Assembly: GCA_002722135.1 (NCBI GenBank)
Contig: PBKJ01000021.1
Coordinates: 6,111-45,242, forward strand
Direction: 5' to 3'
Length of the DNA stretch: 39,132 bases
Source of the DNA: Methanobacteriota archaeon
Lineage (GTDB): Archaea; Thermoplasmatota; Poseidoniia; Poseidoniales; Poseidoniaceae
Of this stretch, positions 24,664-33,061 are shown piece after piece. A model generated the notes under the pieces. That model worked only from the letters and a program-made list of their open reading frames with translations. It ran no database searches and was not told where the DNA came from. The position numbers were made by a program, and so were the translations under genes. How positions within the stretch are numbered: position 1 is the stretch's first letter; every line of letters begins with the position of its first letter.

Positions 24664-25842
24664 TTACTTGTACTCCAACACGATGCGGAATTGGTGGACC
24701 TTGATGTCGTTCCAGCGGTCGTTGTGGATGCGCATCGTCCACTCGCCGTCACCATGCGTGGTGTCGGTCATCAAGTAGGAGGACAGGGGGAGGCTCAGGC
24801 AGTAATCGTCGCTGTTGCACTCCCCGTCTTCGCGCTGATCGTCACCGATTTCTGAGGAGTTCACCACCTCTTCGTTCTCTTCGTCGAGGACGTAAATCTC
24901 GAGACGGTTGTTGTTCTGTTGTTGGCCACCGCCAACGACCCAATCGTCGTCCTGCTTCGGGTAGGTCAGCTCCGCGATGGCTTTGCGGATGGTGTTGCCG
25001 CTGTCCCGGTCGTAGACCACCGTGACGTCAAAATCAAGCTGCGCAGGCCCGGAGGAACTGTTTCCTCCCATCTCGAAATCCGTCCAAGTGCCGGCGTAGT
25101 TCACGTGCACCTTGACCTCGTCCGTGCTGGTCAAGCCCTTGCTGCTCTTGACGGTCAGCACGACTTCGTATTCCCCTGGCGCCACGGACGTCCAGTCCAC
25201 GGTCTCGCCGTCCAAATCGGCGTCGTTCTCAGGATCACCGTCGCCGTCGTCGTCTTCGGACGGCGCGAGGTCCCAGGTCCACTCGGTGATGTAATCGTCA
25301 GAGGTGGCGGCTTCAGAATCGCTCGCGTCCAGCGCCACCGTCGTGGTCGCGGAAATCCGGCGATCGGAGGTTTCCTTGTCGTCCTCGCAGATCCAGATGA
25401 GGATGTAGGAACTGGCCGACACGTCCTCGCCCAAGCAGTCGAATTCAGATGAGGCATCCACGCTGATGGTCGCCGTTGGCGCTTCAGCAGACGCCTCGAC
25501 CACGTCCACCGTCCGGCTCGCCTCGGCCGAGCGAACACCGTCCGAAATGGTCAGCACGACCGTGAAACTGCCTGCGACCCCGAAGGTCCACTCGGCCGTC
25601 CGGCCGGTGGCGTCCACGGTCCCGTTGCCGTCGAAATCCCAGCGGTAACTGAGCGAACCGTCGTTGGGCAAGGAGCCAGAGGCATCGAAGGCGACCGTGT
25701 CCCCAACGCGGATGTTGTTGGCCGGTGAAAGCGTGAACACAGCATCGAGGCCCGTCTCATCACCGCCTTCGGTCACGCAACCGGCGAGGCTCGAGGCCAC
25801 CATCAACAGCATGAGGCTCGCTGCCACCGGCCATCGTCCCAT
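24664..25842 (-). CDS. PKD-domain lipoprotein
   Basis: A 392-residue secreted protein. The N-terminus is a lipoprotein signal with lipobox LAGC (MGRWPVAASLMLLMVASSLAGC at the mature Cys). A PKD domain follows (about residues 35-115, with SYRWDFDGNGTVDATG and FTVVLTISDG), then a second PKD-like domain containing an acidic loop DDDGDGDPENDADLDG, then a C-terminal beta domain ending DGEWTMRIHNDRWNDIKVHQ, reminiscent of a P-domain jelly roll. It may bind carbohydrate or other proteins at the surface. ATG 25893 overlaps the polymerase stop as ATGA and would add 17 residues; ATG 25842 gives a cleaner signal peptide. It lies downstream of polB and upstream of EF-1A. Confidence 0.82.
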   Translation of the reverse strand: MGRWPVAASLMLLMVASSLAGCVTEGGDETGLDAVFTLSPANNIRVGDTVAFDASGSLPNDGSLSYRWDFDGNGTVDATGRTAEWTFGVAGSFTVVLTISDGVRSAEASRTVDVVEASAEAPTATISVDASSEFDCLGEDVSASSYILIWICEDDKETSDRRISATTTVALDASDSEAATSDDYITEWTWDLAPSEDDDGDGDPENDADLDGETVDWTSVAPGEYEVVLTVKSSKGLTSTDEVKVHVNYAGTWTDFEMGGNSSSGPAQLDFDVTVVYDRDSGNTIRKAIAELTYPKQDDDWVVGGGQQQNNNRLEIYVLDEENEEVVNSSEIGDDQREDGECNSDDYCLSLPLSSYLMTDTTHGDGEWTMRIHNDRWNDIKVHQFRIVLEYK

Positions 25843-25892
25843 GGAGAATGGTGCCCACCGCGTCCACAAGAACCCTGTGCCCTGCTGCGGCA

Positions 25893-28556
25893 TCAAAACG
25901 AGAAGAGGGAGGTTTGTCGGCTGCCGCGCATCAGGTCTTGGGCCGTCCAGCCAAAGGCCTCTGTGATGCGGCCGAGTGCGGCGGCGAGGCGCTCTGCGTA
26001 GAAGCGCCCGTCGTATCCTTGAACGCCACCTTGGTCCTGCTCTTCGAGCCACGCTGCCACCTGCATGGGGCGCTGACTCGCATCGGTGACCACGAAGGAG
26101 ACCTTCATCCCAGACGTGAAAGGAAGGCCCAACTCGATGCGCTGTTTGGCGGCACGGACCTGCGCCATGCTGTCCGGATTCGCATAGGCAGAAGCGAAAT
26201 CGACCGTGCCGTCCTTCCGCACTTTCCCTTTGCACGACTTGGCCAGAATGAGACGATCGGCTTCGACGTGTTGGCTTTTCAGGGCCCCGACCTGTTCGAG
26301 GGCATACGCCACCAAAGCCTCGCCTTCGTCGGCCAGGGCATGCTCCATCACCGTGTGCATGCTCTCGACCAGATAGGCGAACGAATCGGTGCGCTGTGTC
26401 TCGTAGCCGCGGATGAGCATGTCCTCCTTTGGCCACACCACTTGACCGACGTAGCGCTTCTTGGCGCCGTGAGAGAAGAAGACAGAGAGGCCTTTCTCAA
26501 ATTCAAGCACGGCCGCGTCACGGCTGTACCGCTCGGCCAAATCAAGGCCAAAGGCCACCATCGCCTCCTTGGCGTTCTCCCACCGCTCGACGATGGCCTT
26601 GGCCTCGGCGTTGCCGTCTTCTGCATCCGCTCTTGCTTGGGCCGGAACCGCACCGGGCACGTCACCCTCGATGGGCGATTTGACAAAGATGGAGTCCGTA
26701 TCTGAATAGACGACAGGGTGGCCTTGAGCCTCCAAATCCGCGATGACGGCCTTGATGTTGTGCCTCGCCCAAGCGGTGATGGACGAGCCCAAATCGCGGT
26801 GCGTGAACCGATAGAACCCCGAGGCAAACACCCCGTAGAAGGAGTTCATCAAGATCTTCACCGCGTACTGCATGTCGTCGTGGAAAGCTCGCTCCTCATC
26901 CGTGGACGCATCCCGCATGCCCGCCTTGTGCAGGTCACGTTGTGCCATCAGGTCGCGAAGCAGGAAGGGCACCAACCCTGTTCGATGCTCGTCGCCCCAG
27001 AACCTCACGCCCGTCGGTGCGGTATGAAGCTCGTCCTTCTCGGTAGGTTGCTCTGGGTGCGCGGGATCAACCCGCGTGGTGTAGCAGATGTTGTGGCCAA
27101 TCATGATGCTGGGGTACATGCTCTTGAAGTCCAACACGGCAATCCAAGGGTGCAAACCTGCTTCCACGTCGTGGACGTAACCTCCCGTGATTTGACCTTC
27201 CTTCGGCTCGGCGCTGCCGGTCATCGGCACGGCAATACCGGTTCGGTCCGCACGCCTGATCACCAAGGAATCGATGAGTTGGCTTGTGCTTCCGTTGCTG
27301 GCGGTCTCGAAGGGGACCTTGGCCACCGCGGCTACGGCTTCCTTTCTGCGCACAATCTGCAGGGCGTGCAGGATGTCCAACGGCAGGGCTGCGTCTCGAC
27401 GGCAATACTCGAGCACCACGTCGGGGCGTGCTGCCCATTCCTCGTCCATGCGTGAGGCGTCCACGTCCATCTTTTGTCGCTCTGCGTCCTCGGGAAACAG
27501 CAGCGCGCTGACGAAGGCCAGGGTTTCGCGTTGTGGACGCAGGGCCATCCTGGCTTGCCACCACGCGTCCATGACACATCGGCCGCCAAGCGTCCACGCC
27601 CGGGTGCTGGCGCGTTTTGGGACGACCGATTCCCGCTGCCGACGAAGGTCCGATGCGTCCTGAGGGGTGCGACCCCAACCGAACATGGCCAAGCGTCGTG
27701 CCGCGTCTTTGCGTCCACCGAGGGCTTCCACACGCTCCGCGATGCGTGGCAAATCGAAGTTGTCGATGTTGTATCCCGTGATGATGTCGGGATCCTGTTC
27801 GAGCACCAACCGTGTCATGCCCTCCAGCAATTCGGATTCATCGTCGCGCCAGGTATGGACGCTGCGATCACCGGTTGCAAGGTCCTCCACCACGGCAGCC
27901 GCGCAAAGGATCCGGTTGTCGGCAATGCTGGTTTCGAGGTCAAAGGAGAGCATTCGGAACGGGACGGGAAAGGCCTCGGTTGGCTGAAGGTCCTCGATCA
28001 CGCAATGCAGGGTGAGGTCCACGCCATACACGCCACCACCGCCAGCGGCACGCACCGCTGACTCGGCCGCTTCGCCGTCCGAACGGCGAGCCACAACGTC
28101 CCCTGCGACGGCCACGTGCATGCCAAGGTCGGCCTCCAACAGGAGGCGATTGGTGAAGGGGATGTCCGCGGCAAAGAGCGACCATGCGCCTTCCAATGCG
28201 CGACGGAGTTCGGGCACCATGAAGGGCTGGTGCACCTCGACCCGCCAGACCGGCTTCCATCCGAGGTCGGTCCAGCGAAGTTCGGGACCGCTGACCTCGC
28301 GGACCTGTTCCCGCGCCTTGAGCCGGGCCGCTGCCTCAAGCAACGCCTCGGGAACGTCGAGCCCGCTCGACCACCGGCCGATCGGCGCGACCTCGATGTG
28401 AGGGCGCAGACCGTGCACGAGCACGCACACGCTTTCTCCACTGGCTGCGCGGCCGAAGAGCTCCACCACCGTCGAGCCAGTGGCTCCTTCCCCGATGGAC
28501 CGGTAGCGCGAACTGATCACGCCGATGCGGCCTTCCCAGCGTTCGGAGGCCATCAT
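25893..28556 (-). CDS. polB: DNA polymerase B (family B, archaeal)
   Basis: An 887-residue replicative polymerase. The exonuclease motifs are intact: Exo I FDLET (residues 205-209), Exo II GYNIDNFDLPRI, Exo III YCRRDAAL. Polymerase motif A is DFKSMYPSIM, motif B is KILMNSFYGVF, motif C is YSDTDSIF, and KKRYVG follows in the thumb-proximal region. The last residues QTSLFSF form a PCNA-interacting peptide. Proofreading and synthesis should both be active. The start is the first ATG of an ATGATG pair with GGTGGAGGGGGG just upstream; the frame beyond it crosses the divergent ilvE start. No intein is apparent, although motifs A and C are common insertion sites. Confidence 0.96.
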   Translation of the reverse strand: MMASERWEGRIGVISSRYRSIGEGATGSTVVELFGRAASGESVCVLVHGLRPHIEVAPIGRWSSGLDVPEALLEAAARLKAREQVREVSGPELRWTDLGWKPVWRVEVHQPFMVPELRRALEGAWSLFAADIPFTNRLLLEADLGMHVAVAGDVVARRSDGEAAESAVRAAGGGGVYGVDLTLHCVIEDLQPTEAFPVPFRMLSFDLETSIADNRILCAAAVVEDLATGDRSVHTWRDDESELLEGMTRLVLEQDPDIITGYNIDNFDLPRIAERVEALGGRKDAARRLAMFGWGRTPQDASDLRRQRESVVPKRASTRAWTLGGRCVMDAWWQARMALRPQRETLAFVSALLFPEDAERQKMDVDASRMDEEWAARPDVVLEYCRRDAALPLDILHALQIVRRKEAVAAVAKVPFETASNGSTSQLIDSLVIRRADRTGIAVPMTGSAEPKEGQITGGYVHDVEAGLHPWIAVLDFKSMYPSIMIGHNICYTTRVDPAHPEQPTEKDELHTAPTGVRFWGDEHRTGLVPFLLRDLMAQRDLHKAGMRDASTDEERAFHDDMQYAVKILMNSFYGVFASGFYRFTHRDLGSSITAWARHNIKAVIADLEAQGHPVVYSDTDSIFVKSPIEGDVPGAVPAQARADAEDGNAEAKAIVERWENAKEAMVAFGLDLAERYSRDAAVLEFEKGLSVFFSHGAKKRYVGQVVWPKEDMLIRGYETQRTDSFAYLVESMHTVMEHALADEGEALVAYALEQVGALKSQHVEADRLILAKSCKGKVRKDGTVDFASAYANPDSMAQVRAAKQRIELGLPFTSGMKVSFVVTDASQRPMQVAAWLEEQDQGGVQGYDGRFYAERLAAALGRITEAFGWTAQDLMRGSRQTSLFSF

Positions 28557-28669
28557 GCCCCCCTCCACCGGGGCCTCCTTCAGCCCTTCGCACCGGCCAT
28601 CCTCACCTGTCGGGCGGACGCGCAAAGTCTTGATACCGCGCCGATTCAACGCGGTTTGGAGGGTGTGAC

Positions 28670-29692
28670 GTGAAGGACATCGACTGGGATGCACTGACCT
28701 TCTCCCTGACCCCGACCGATTGGATGTACGTGGCCGAGGTCAAGGCCGGTGAGCCATGGATGCCTGGCTCCCTTGTGCCCTACGCGGACTTCTCGATTTC
28801 GCCCGCCGCTGGCGTGCTCAACTACGGTCAGGGCCTCTTTGAGGGCATGAAGGCCTACCGCACAGAAGCAGATCGCATCGTGTTTTTCCGCCCAGAAGAG
28901 AATGCTCGCCGCATGCAGGCCGGTGCGGACCGGCTCCGCATGCCACCTGTCCCCGAATCCCTCTTCGTGGACGCCGTTGAACAGGTGGTCCACGCCAACC
29001 GAGATTGGGTCCCCCCGTGCGGGCGAGGCGCGCTCTATGTGCGCCCCATCCTCTTCGGCTCGGGCCCAGTGTTGGGTGTCGCGCCCGCCCCATCGTTCAC
29101 GTTCATGGTCTATTGTACGCCGGTGGGACCGTACTTCAAAGGAGGCATGAACGCGATTTCGCTGGTCATCTCTGAGGACCATCACCGTGCCGCGCCCGGA
29201 GGCTCTGGTGGCGTGAAGGCCATCGGGAATTATGCCCCCGGCATGATGCCCTCTTACGCGGCAAAAGCGGCAGGATATGCCGAAGTCATCTATCTGGATG
29301 CCGAAACACACACCTGCATCGAAGAAGTCGGCGCTGCGAATTTCTTCTGTGTGAAGGACGGTGTGCTCAGCACCCCCTCGCTCACGGGCACCATCCTGCC
29401 GGGCATCACCCGTGCCTCGATCATCGAGCTCGCACGTCATCGCGGTCTCGAGGTCCGCGAGGAACGGGTCACCGCTGAATACGCCTTGGCGGCTGACGAA
29501 GCCTTCTGCTGTGGCACCGCCGCGGTGATTTCACCCATTGGCTCCATCACGCAGGGGGAGCGGACGGTGACCTTTGGCGATGGCTCGCCTGGCTCGGTCA
29601 CCATGGACCTCTACGCGCACCTGACCGGGCTCCAAGCCGAACGCGAAGAGGACCTGTTCGGATGGCTCCACGAAGTCCCTGACCTCGGATAA
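28670..29692 (+). CDS. ilvE: Branched-chain amino acid aminotransferase
   Basis: A 340-residue PLP-dependent class IV aminotransferase. It has GQGLFEGMKAYR near the N-terminus, the arginine-containing RGALYVRPILFGSG, the PLP-lysine region GGVKAIGNYAPG, and EEVGAANFFCV plus TGTILPGITR, all characteristic of IlvE. It interconverts leucine, isoleucine and valine with their 2-oxo acids using glutamate/2-oxoglutarate. The start is GTG at 28670 with GGAGGGTG about 4 nt upstream. It is divergent from polB (113 nt apart) and convergent with the desaturase, whose stop begins one base after the ilvE stop. Confidence 0.94.
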   Translation: MKDIDWDALTFSLTPTDWMYVAEVKAGEPWMPGSLVPYADFSISPAAGVLNYGQGLFEGMKAYRTEADRIVFFRPEENARRMQAGADRLRMPPVPESLFVDAVEQVVHANRDWVPPCGRGALYVRPILFGSGPVLGVAPAPSFTFMVYCTPVGPYFKGGMNAISLVISEDHHRAAPGGSGGVKAIGNYAPGMMPSYAAKAAGYAEVIYLDAETHTCIEEVGAANFFCVKDGVLSTPSLTGTILPGITRASIIELARHRGLEVREERVTAEYALAADEAFCCGTAAVISPIGSITQGERTVTFGDGSPGSVTMDLYAHLTGLQAEREEDLFGWLHEVPDLG

Positions 29693-29693
29693 A

Positions 29694-30887
29694 TCAAGCC
29701 GTCATCGGCTTGGCCGAGGTCAAATCGCTCATGATTTGGGCGAATTCTGCGCGGATGGCAGCGATGTCCTCTCGGAGCTTCGCGATCGCATCCTCGAGCT
29801 CCTGTCGACGCGCCGCCTGACGCTCCTTGCGAGCGGCACGCCGCTCGACGAGCAACTTGTCCAGCGCCCGGCTTTGGGCCTTGAAGTTGGAGCGGGCGGT
29901 TTTCATGCGTTCTTGGAGGCCGGTCAAGTCTCGGGCGTCATCGGAGCCGGCCGCGATGGCTGCGGATTCGAAGGTCGCCTGGCGGCGCTTGTCTTCGATG
30001 TGCCAGTCGGGCGTGGACTTCAGGCCCTGCTTGAGGCCGACCATGGCGAAGGCCTTGATCCACCACTTGGAGGGGTCGAAATGGTACCATCGGTGGCCGT
30101 TGCGGTAATCGGCCTGGAAGGTGTGGTGGAAGTTGTGGTAGCCTTCACCGAAGGTCAAGAAGGCGAGGATGGGTGAGTCCTTGCTGCTGTTGGCATCACC
30201 GTAGGGCTGCGTGCCCCAGATGTGGGCTGCAGAGTTGATGAGGAAGGTTCCGTGGTGCGTGAAGACCGTGCGGGCCAGACCGGCCCACACGAAGCCGCCG
30301 ACAGCTCCTGGCACGCCGCTGATCAGGCCACCGACAAGGGCGGGGAGGAACATCCCAATGCCGACACAGAGGAGAAGGTAGTACTTGTGCTGGAAACGGA
30401 GAATTGGATCCTCTTGCAGGTCCTTGACCTGCGAAAGGTCGTGGACGCGCTCGCCACCTTCGTCGATCATCACCCACAGGATGTGGGACCACCAAAAGCC
30501 GCGGGTGGCGGAATAGGGGTCCTCGGGCTTGTCGGTGTGGCGGTGGTGAAGGCGGTGGTCTGCGCACCAATTGAGCGCGCTGTTCTCGAAAGCACCCGCC
30601 CCAAAGAGCGCGTAAAACAGGCGCAAGGGCCACGAGGCTTCGTGGCTGCGGTGGCTGAACAAGCGGTGGTAGCCGACGGTGATGCTCAGCCCACAGGCGA
30701 AGTACCAGATGACGAAGAGAAACGGCTCCACCCACGTCACGCCAAACTGCGTGGTGTGCCACCACAACCCAGCGATGGAAGCGATGGGCGTGAGCACGAG
30801 GAAGAGGGTGTTGACGACGTTGATGGTGTCGTTCCCGTTACCTGCCATGGTGTAGTGGCGCACACCGTAATTCAAAGCCGTTCCCAT
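29694..30887 (-). CDS. Membrane acyl-lipid/acyl-CoA fatty-acid desaturase
   Basis: A 397-residue di-iron membrane desaturase with all three His boxes: HRLFSH, HRLHHRH and EGYHNFHHTF. Four to five hydrophobic helices surround them (for example LFVIWYFACGLSITVGY). This is the delta-9 desaturase (OLE1/DesC) type, which introduces a double bond into a fatty acyl chain using O2 and an electron donor. A roughly 90-residue charged coiled-coil extension (ERMKTARSNFKAQSRALDKLL onward) is added at the C-terminus. The ATG at 30848 is an alternative start. The enzyme implies an aerobic organism that handles fatty acyl chains, surprising for an archaeon with ether lipids. Confidence 0.9.
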   Translation of the reverse strand: MGTALNYGVRHYTMAGNGNDTINVVNTLFLVLTPIASIAGLWWHTTQFGVTWVEPFLFVIWYFACGLSITVGYHRLFSHRSHEASWPLRLFYALFGAGAFENSALNWCADHRLHHRHTDKPEDPYSATRGFWWSHILWVMIDEGGERVHDLSQVKDLQEDPILRFQHKYYLLLCVGIGMFLPALVGGLISGVPGAVGGFVWAGLARTVFTHHGTFLINSAAHIWGTQPYGDANSSKDSPILAFLTFGEGYHNFHHTFQADYRNGHRWYHFDPSKWWIKAFAMVGLKQGLKSTPDWHIEDKRRQATFESAAIAAGSDDARDLTGLQERMKTARSNFKAQSRALDKLLVERRAARKERQAARRQELEDAIAKLREDIAAIRAEFAQIMSDLTSAKPMTA

Positions 30888-30914
30888 CCGAGCAGGGGGC
30901 AGGAAGCGGGTCCT

Positions 30915-31343
30915 TCACCGCTTGAAAGAGCGTCGACGGGAGGCGTTTCCTCGCGATTTCCCTTGCTTTGCGGGTCGTGCCCCGCCTTGCGTTCGGGTCG
31001 TCGCCGGCTTGGTCGCAGCTTCGTGTTCCTTCTTGCGCTGTTCCCGCCACGTCGTGCCGATGATTTGCATGATTTCTTCTTTGGAGGAGGCCCCGGCATC
31101 GGCCTCTGCACCCGAGCGGCTCACGATGAGCCGACCCTCGCGAGCGTGGGGGTCGCTTGGGCGAGCGGCATTCGCCTCACGCTTGATCTTGCGGAGCCCC
31201 ACCGCGCGGGCTGCGGTGTACAAGCCTTCCAGGTCGGGTTTCTTGACGGCGGCATCCTTGGCCACGCGACGGCCTGATCGGCGCGAACGGCGGACGTCAA
31301 AATACGACGGCCAAAGGGTCAGGCGGTCCGGATCATGGTCCAT
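30915..31343 (-). CDS. srp19: Signal recognition particle protein SRP19
   Basis: A 142-residue protein whose first 95 residues match SRP19: LWPSYFDVRRSRRSGRRV, then AVKKPDLEGLYTAARAVGLR and later GRLIVSRSG. SRP19 binds helices 6 and 8 of 7S RNA and prepares it for SRP54. A lysine/arginine-rich extension (residues about 95-142) is longer than in many archaeal homologues and may aid RNA binding. It follows S8e by 54 nt, with the desaturase downstream by 27 nt. Confidence 0.9.
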   Translation of the reverse strand: MDHDPDRLTLWPSYFDVRRSRRSGRRVAKDAAVKKPDLEGLYTAARAVGLRKIKREANAARPSDPHAREGRLIVSRSGAEADAGASSKEEIMQIIGTTWREQRKKEHEAATKPATTRTQGGARPAKQGKSRGNASRRRSFKR

Positions 31344-31397
31344 GTGCCCGCCTCATGCTCCTGTGCTTCAGGTCCGTTTGGACCCGGTTCAGGGGCC

Positions 31398-31778
31398 TCA
31401 CTCGACGAGCACGCCGTTGATGACCCCGTCCTTACCGGGCCGGGAAGTGATGCGCACGCGACCCTTGTCGGTCTCGATGATGGCACCCTTCACGAGGATG
31501 TTCCGACGCACGTAGTTGGGGTCGGATTCGTTTTCGACGACGCTCATGATGGTCCCCATCTTGGTCGTGCCCTTCGCAGGGTCAGCGATGGCCACACGGT
31601 TCTCGGCCATCACGCGAACCATGGTGTTGCCACCGGCCTTGCGGTAGATCTTCCGCTTGGGTTCGCCGACGAGCGCGAATTGCTTCTCGCTCGAGATTTC
31701 GGTCTTGCGCTTGCCGCGAGCTTGAACACGGCGACCGCCGCTGGTCTTGCGTCGAGAAATGCCGTGCCATTGCGCCAT
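31398..31778 (-). CDS. rps8e: 30S ribosomal protein S8e
   Basis: A 126-residue protein with the S8e N-terminus MAQWHGISRRKTSGGRR and the conserved core GNTMVRVMAENRVAIADP, then YVRRNILVKGAIIETDKGR. The ATG at 31778 has GAGGTGA about 8 nt upstream; the frame extends upstream, but those residues include the promoter and do not belong to the family. It has its own TATA box and leads toward SRP19 in the same direction. Confidence 0.95.
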   Translation of the reverse strand: MAQWHGISRRKTSGGRRVQARGKRKTEISSEKQFALVGEPKRKIYRKAGGNTMVRVMAENRVAIADPAKGTTKMGTIMSVVENESDPNYVRRNILVKGAIIETDKGRVRITSRPGKDGVINGVLVE

Positions 31779-31815
31779 GAAAGGTTCACCTCGCAGGCTG
31801 CCGACCGACACGGCG

Positions 31816-31823
31816 TATATGAA
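31816..31823 (-). promoter_or_regulatory. TATA box for S8e
   Basis: On the minus strand TTCATATA lies 38 nt before the S8e ATG, inside the 53-nt gap after the FAH-family gene. Its form and distance match the other TATA elements in the window. Confidence 0.6.
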
Positions 31824-31831
31824 GCCCTCCC

Positions 31832-32434
31832 TCAAACACAACGCAGGTCCAAACGCGACAGAACGGCGTCATCGGCGTCCTGCAAGACGGCCGCCACGGT
31901 CTGGCCAGGATGCAAGCGCCCCACACCCGAGGGCGTCCCGGTGAACACCACATCTCCGTCGGTCAGGGGCGCCCACCCTCGAAGGTCGTCCAGCAGCGCC
32001 GCTGGAGCGATGGACATCGCGTCCACCCGGGCGGATTGGCGGACCTCGCCATCGATGCGCAACTCGAGGTGCAGGCCGGAGGTGCTCAAGCCGGCAACGT
32101 CCTTTGGCCACGGGACAAAGCCTCCGATCCGTGCCGCTCCCCGGAAGGCCTTGCCACGCGCCCAGGGCAGACCCTCGGGCCGGGCCTCGCGCTGCGCCGC
32201 GCGGTCGGTCAAGTCCAGGCCGACGGCGATGTGAGACACCGCCCCTGATTCATCGAGGCGAAGCACAAGTTCCACTTCATGGTGGATCTCCCCGTCGTGC
32301 CCGCTCACGTCGATGGTCTCCTCCGAAGAAAGGCACCCTTGGGGTTTGGTGAAGAAAATTGGACGTTCTTGACGAGCGTTGCCAAGTTCATCCGCGTGGG
32401 CTGCGTACGTCCTGATGGCGCACCACATGGTCAT
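31832..32434 (-). CDS. Fumarylacetoacetate hydrolase (FAH) family protein
   Basis: A 200-residue protein with the FAH fold. The metal-binding stretch IHHEVELVLRLDE is near residue 50, IGGFVPWPKD lies mid-protein, and the C-terminal signature VVFTGTPSGVGRLHPG is present. Its small size resembles the FAHD1/acylpyruvate hydrolase or oxaloacetate decarboxylase group rather than true fumarylacetoacetase. Substrate cannot be read from sequence. The ATG at 32434 or 32428 may be used. It is divergent from the PUA protein and precedes S8e. Confidence 0.85.
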   Translation of the reverse strand: MTMWCAIRTYAAHADELGNARQERPIFFTKPQGCLSSEETIDVSGHDGEIHHEVELVLRLDESGAVSHIAVGLDLTDRAAQREARPEGLPWARGKAFRGAARIGGFVPWPKDVAGLSTSGLHLELRIDGEVRQSARVDAMSIAPAALLDDLRGWAPLTDGDVVFTGTPSGVGRLHPGQTVAAVLQDADDAVLSRLDLRCV

Positions 32435-32508
32435 GAACGACCCACATGGGCGCGATTCTTGGACCCTCGCACGGCAACGGTCATAGCGGCCCGCGACCAG
32501 CCGTGCGC

Positions 32509-33015
32509 ATGGTCAAGGATTGGAGCATTCGCAAACGGCGCCCAATTCGACGCAAAGCGATCGCGCCCCTGCTGAAGGACCTCGAAGAAGCACTGGGGAT
32601 CGATCTTCAGGTGGACGGGGCCTTCCTCGAAGCCGCGGAGTTCGGCCCATGGAATCTGGTGTTCGTCGATAAAACTCCGAAGGCCGTTGACGTTGAGCAC
32701 CCCGACGGCCATCGCGTCGTGGCCTTGACCCTCCGCGGCCTCATGGATCACGCCGATGCCGGGCATTGGGTTGAGGTGGACCACGGTGCCATTCGCTTTC
32801 TGATGAACGGCGCTGACTGCATGGCTGCGGGCATATCGGGCGCTGACGAAGCCATCCAAGCAGGAGATTTGGTCTGGATTCGAGATGAAGTCCACCAGCG
32901 CCCGCTCGCCTTGGGCTGGGCGCTCGATTCCGGGGCGAGCATGGTCGACGCCACCGGTGGGAAGGCGGTGAAAACCATCCACTGGGTCGGCGACGAACTT
33001 TGGGACATGGAATGA
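32509..33015 (+). CDS. PUA-domain RNA-binding protein (MCT-1/Tma20-like)
   Basis: A 168-residue protein with a roughly 80-residue N-terminal domain (KDWSIRKRRPIRRKAIAPLL, FGPWNLVFVDKTP) and a C-terminal PUA domain (HWVEVDHGAIRFLMNGADCM, then GDLVWIRDEVHQRPLALGWA). This architecture matches the archaeal DUF1947-PUA family, related to eukaryotic MCT-1, which is involved in translation initiation and ribosome recycling. Start choice is uncertain: ATG 32446 would add 21 low-similarity residues and leave 11 nt to the divergent FAH gene; ATG 32509 fits the family better. Confidence 0.82.
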   Translation: MVKDWSIRKRRPIRRKAIAPLLKDLEEALGIDLQVDGAFLEAAEFGPWNLVFVDKTPKAVDVEHPDGHRVVALTLRGLMDHADAGHWVEVDHGAIRFLMNGADCMAAGISGADEAIQAGDLVWIRDEVHQRPLALGWALDSGASMVDATGGKAVKTIHWVGDELWDME

Positions 33016-33032
33016 GCCCCTGCCCCACAGCA

Positions 33033-33040
33033 CCAAATAG
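33033..33040 (+). promoter_or_regulatory. TATA-like box placed for a leaderless transcript
   Basis: CCAAATAG is centred about 25 nt before the ATG at 33062. In archaea transcription starts 22-27 nt after the TATA box, so the mRNA would begin at or next to the ATG; no Shine-Dalgarno is present in the gap. Confidence 0.45.
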
Positions 33041-33061
33041 GAACAGCACGATAGCCCTTCC

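Noticed and set aside
23485-24855. 456-codon open frame on the plus strand opposite EF-1A
   Set aside because: It is antisense to a certain EF-1A gene and its translation is low-complexity V/D/G/H, the shadow of strong codon bias.
25843-26436. N-terminal extension of the PKD lipoprotein into polB
   Set aside because: The extension overlaps the conserved 3' end of polB and is Arg/Gly-rich; the lipoprotein signal begins at 25842.
30222-31277. 351-codon plus-strand frame opposite desaturase and SRP19
   Set aside because: It crosses two real minus-strand genes and has no recognisable features.
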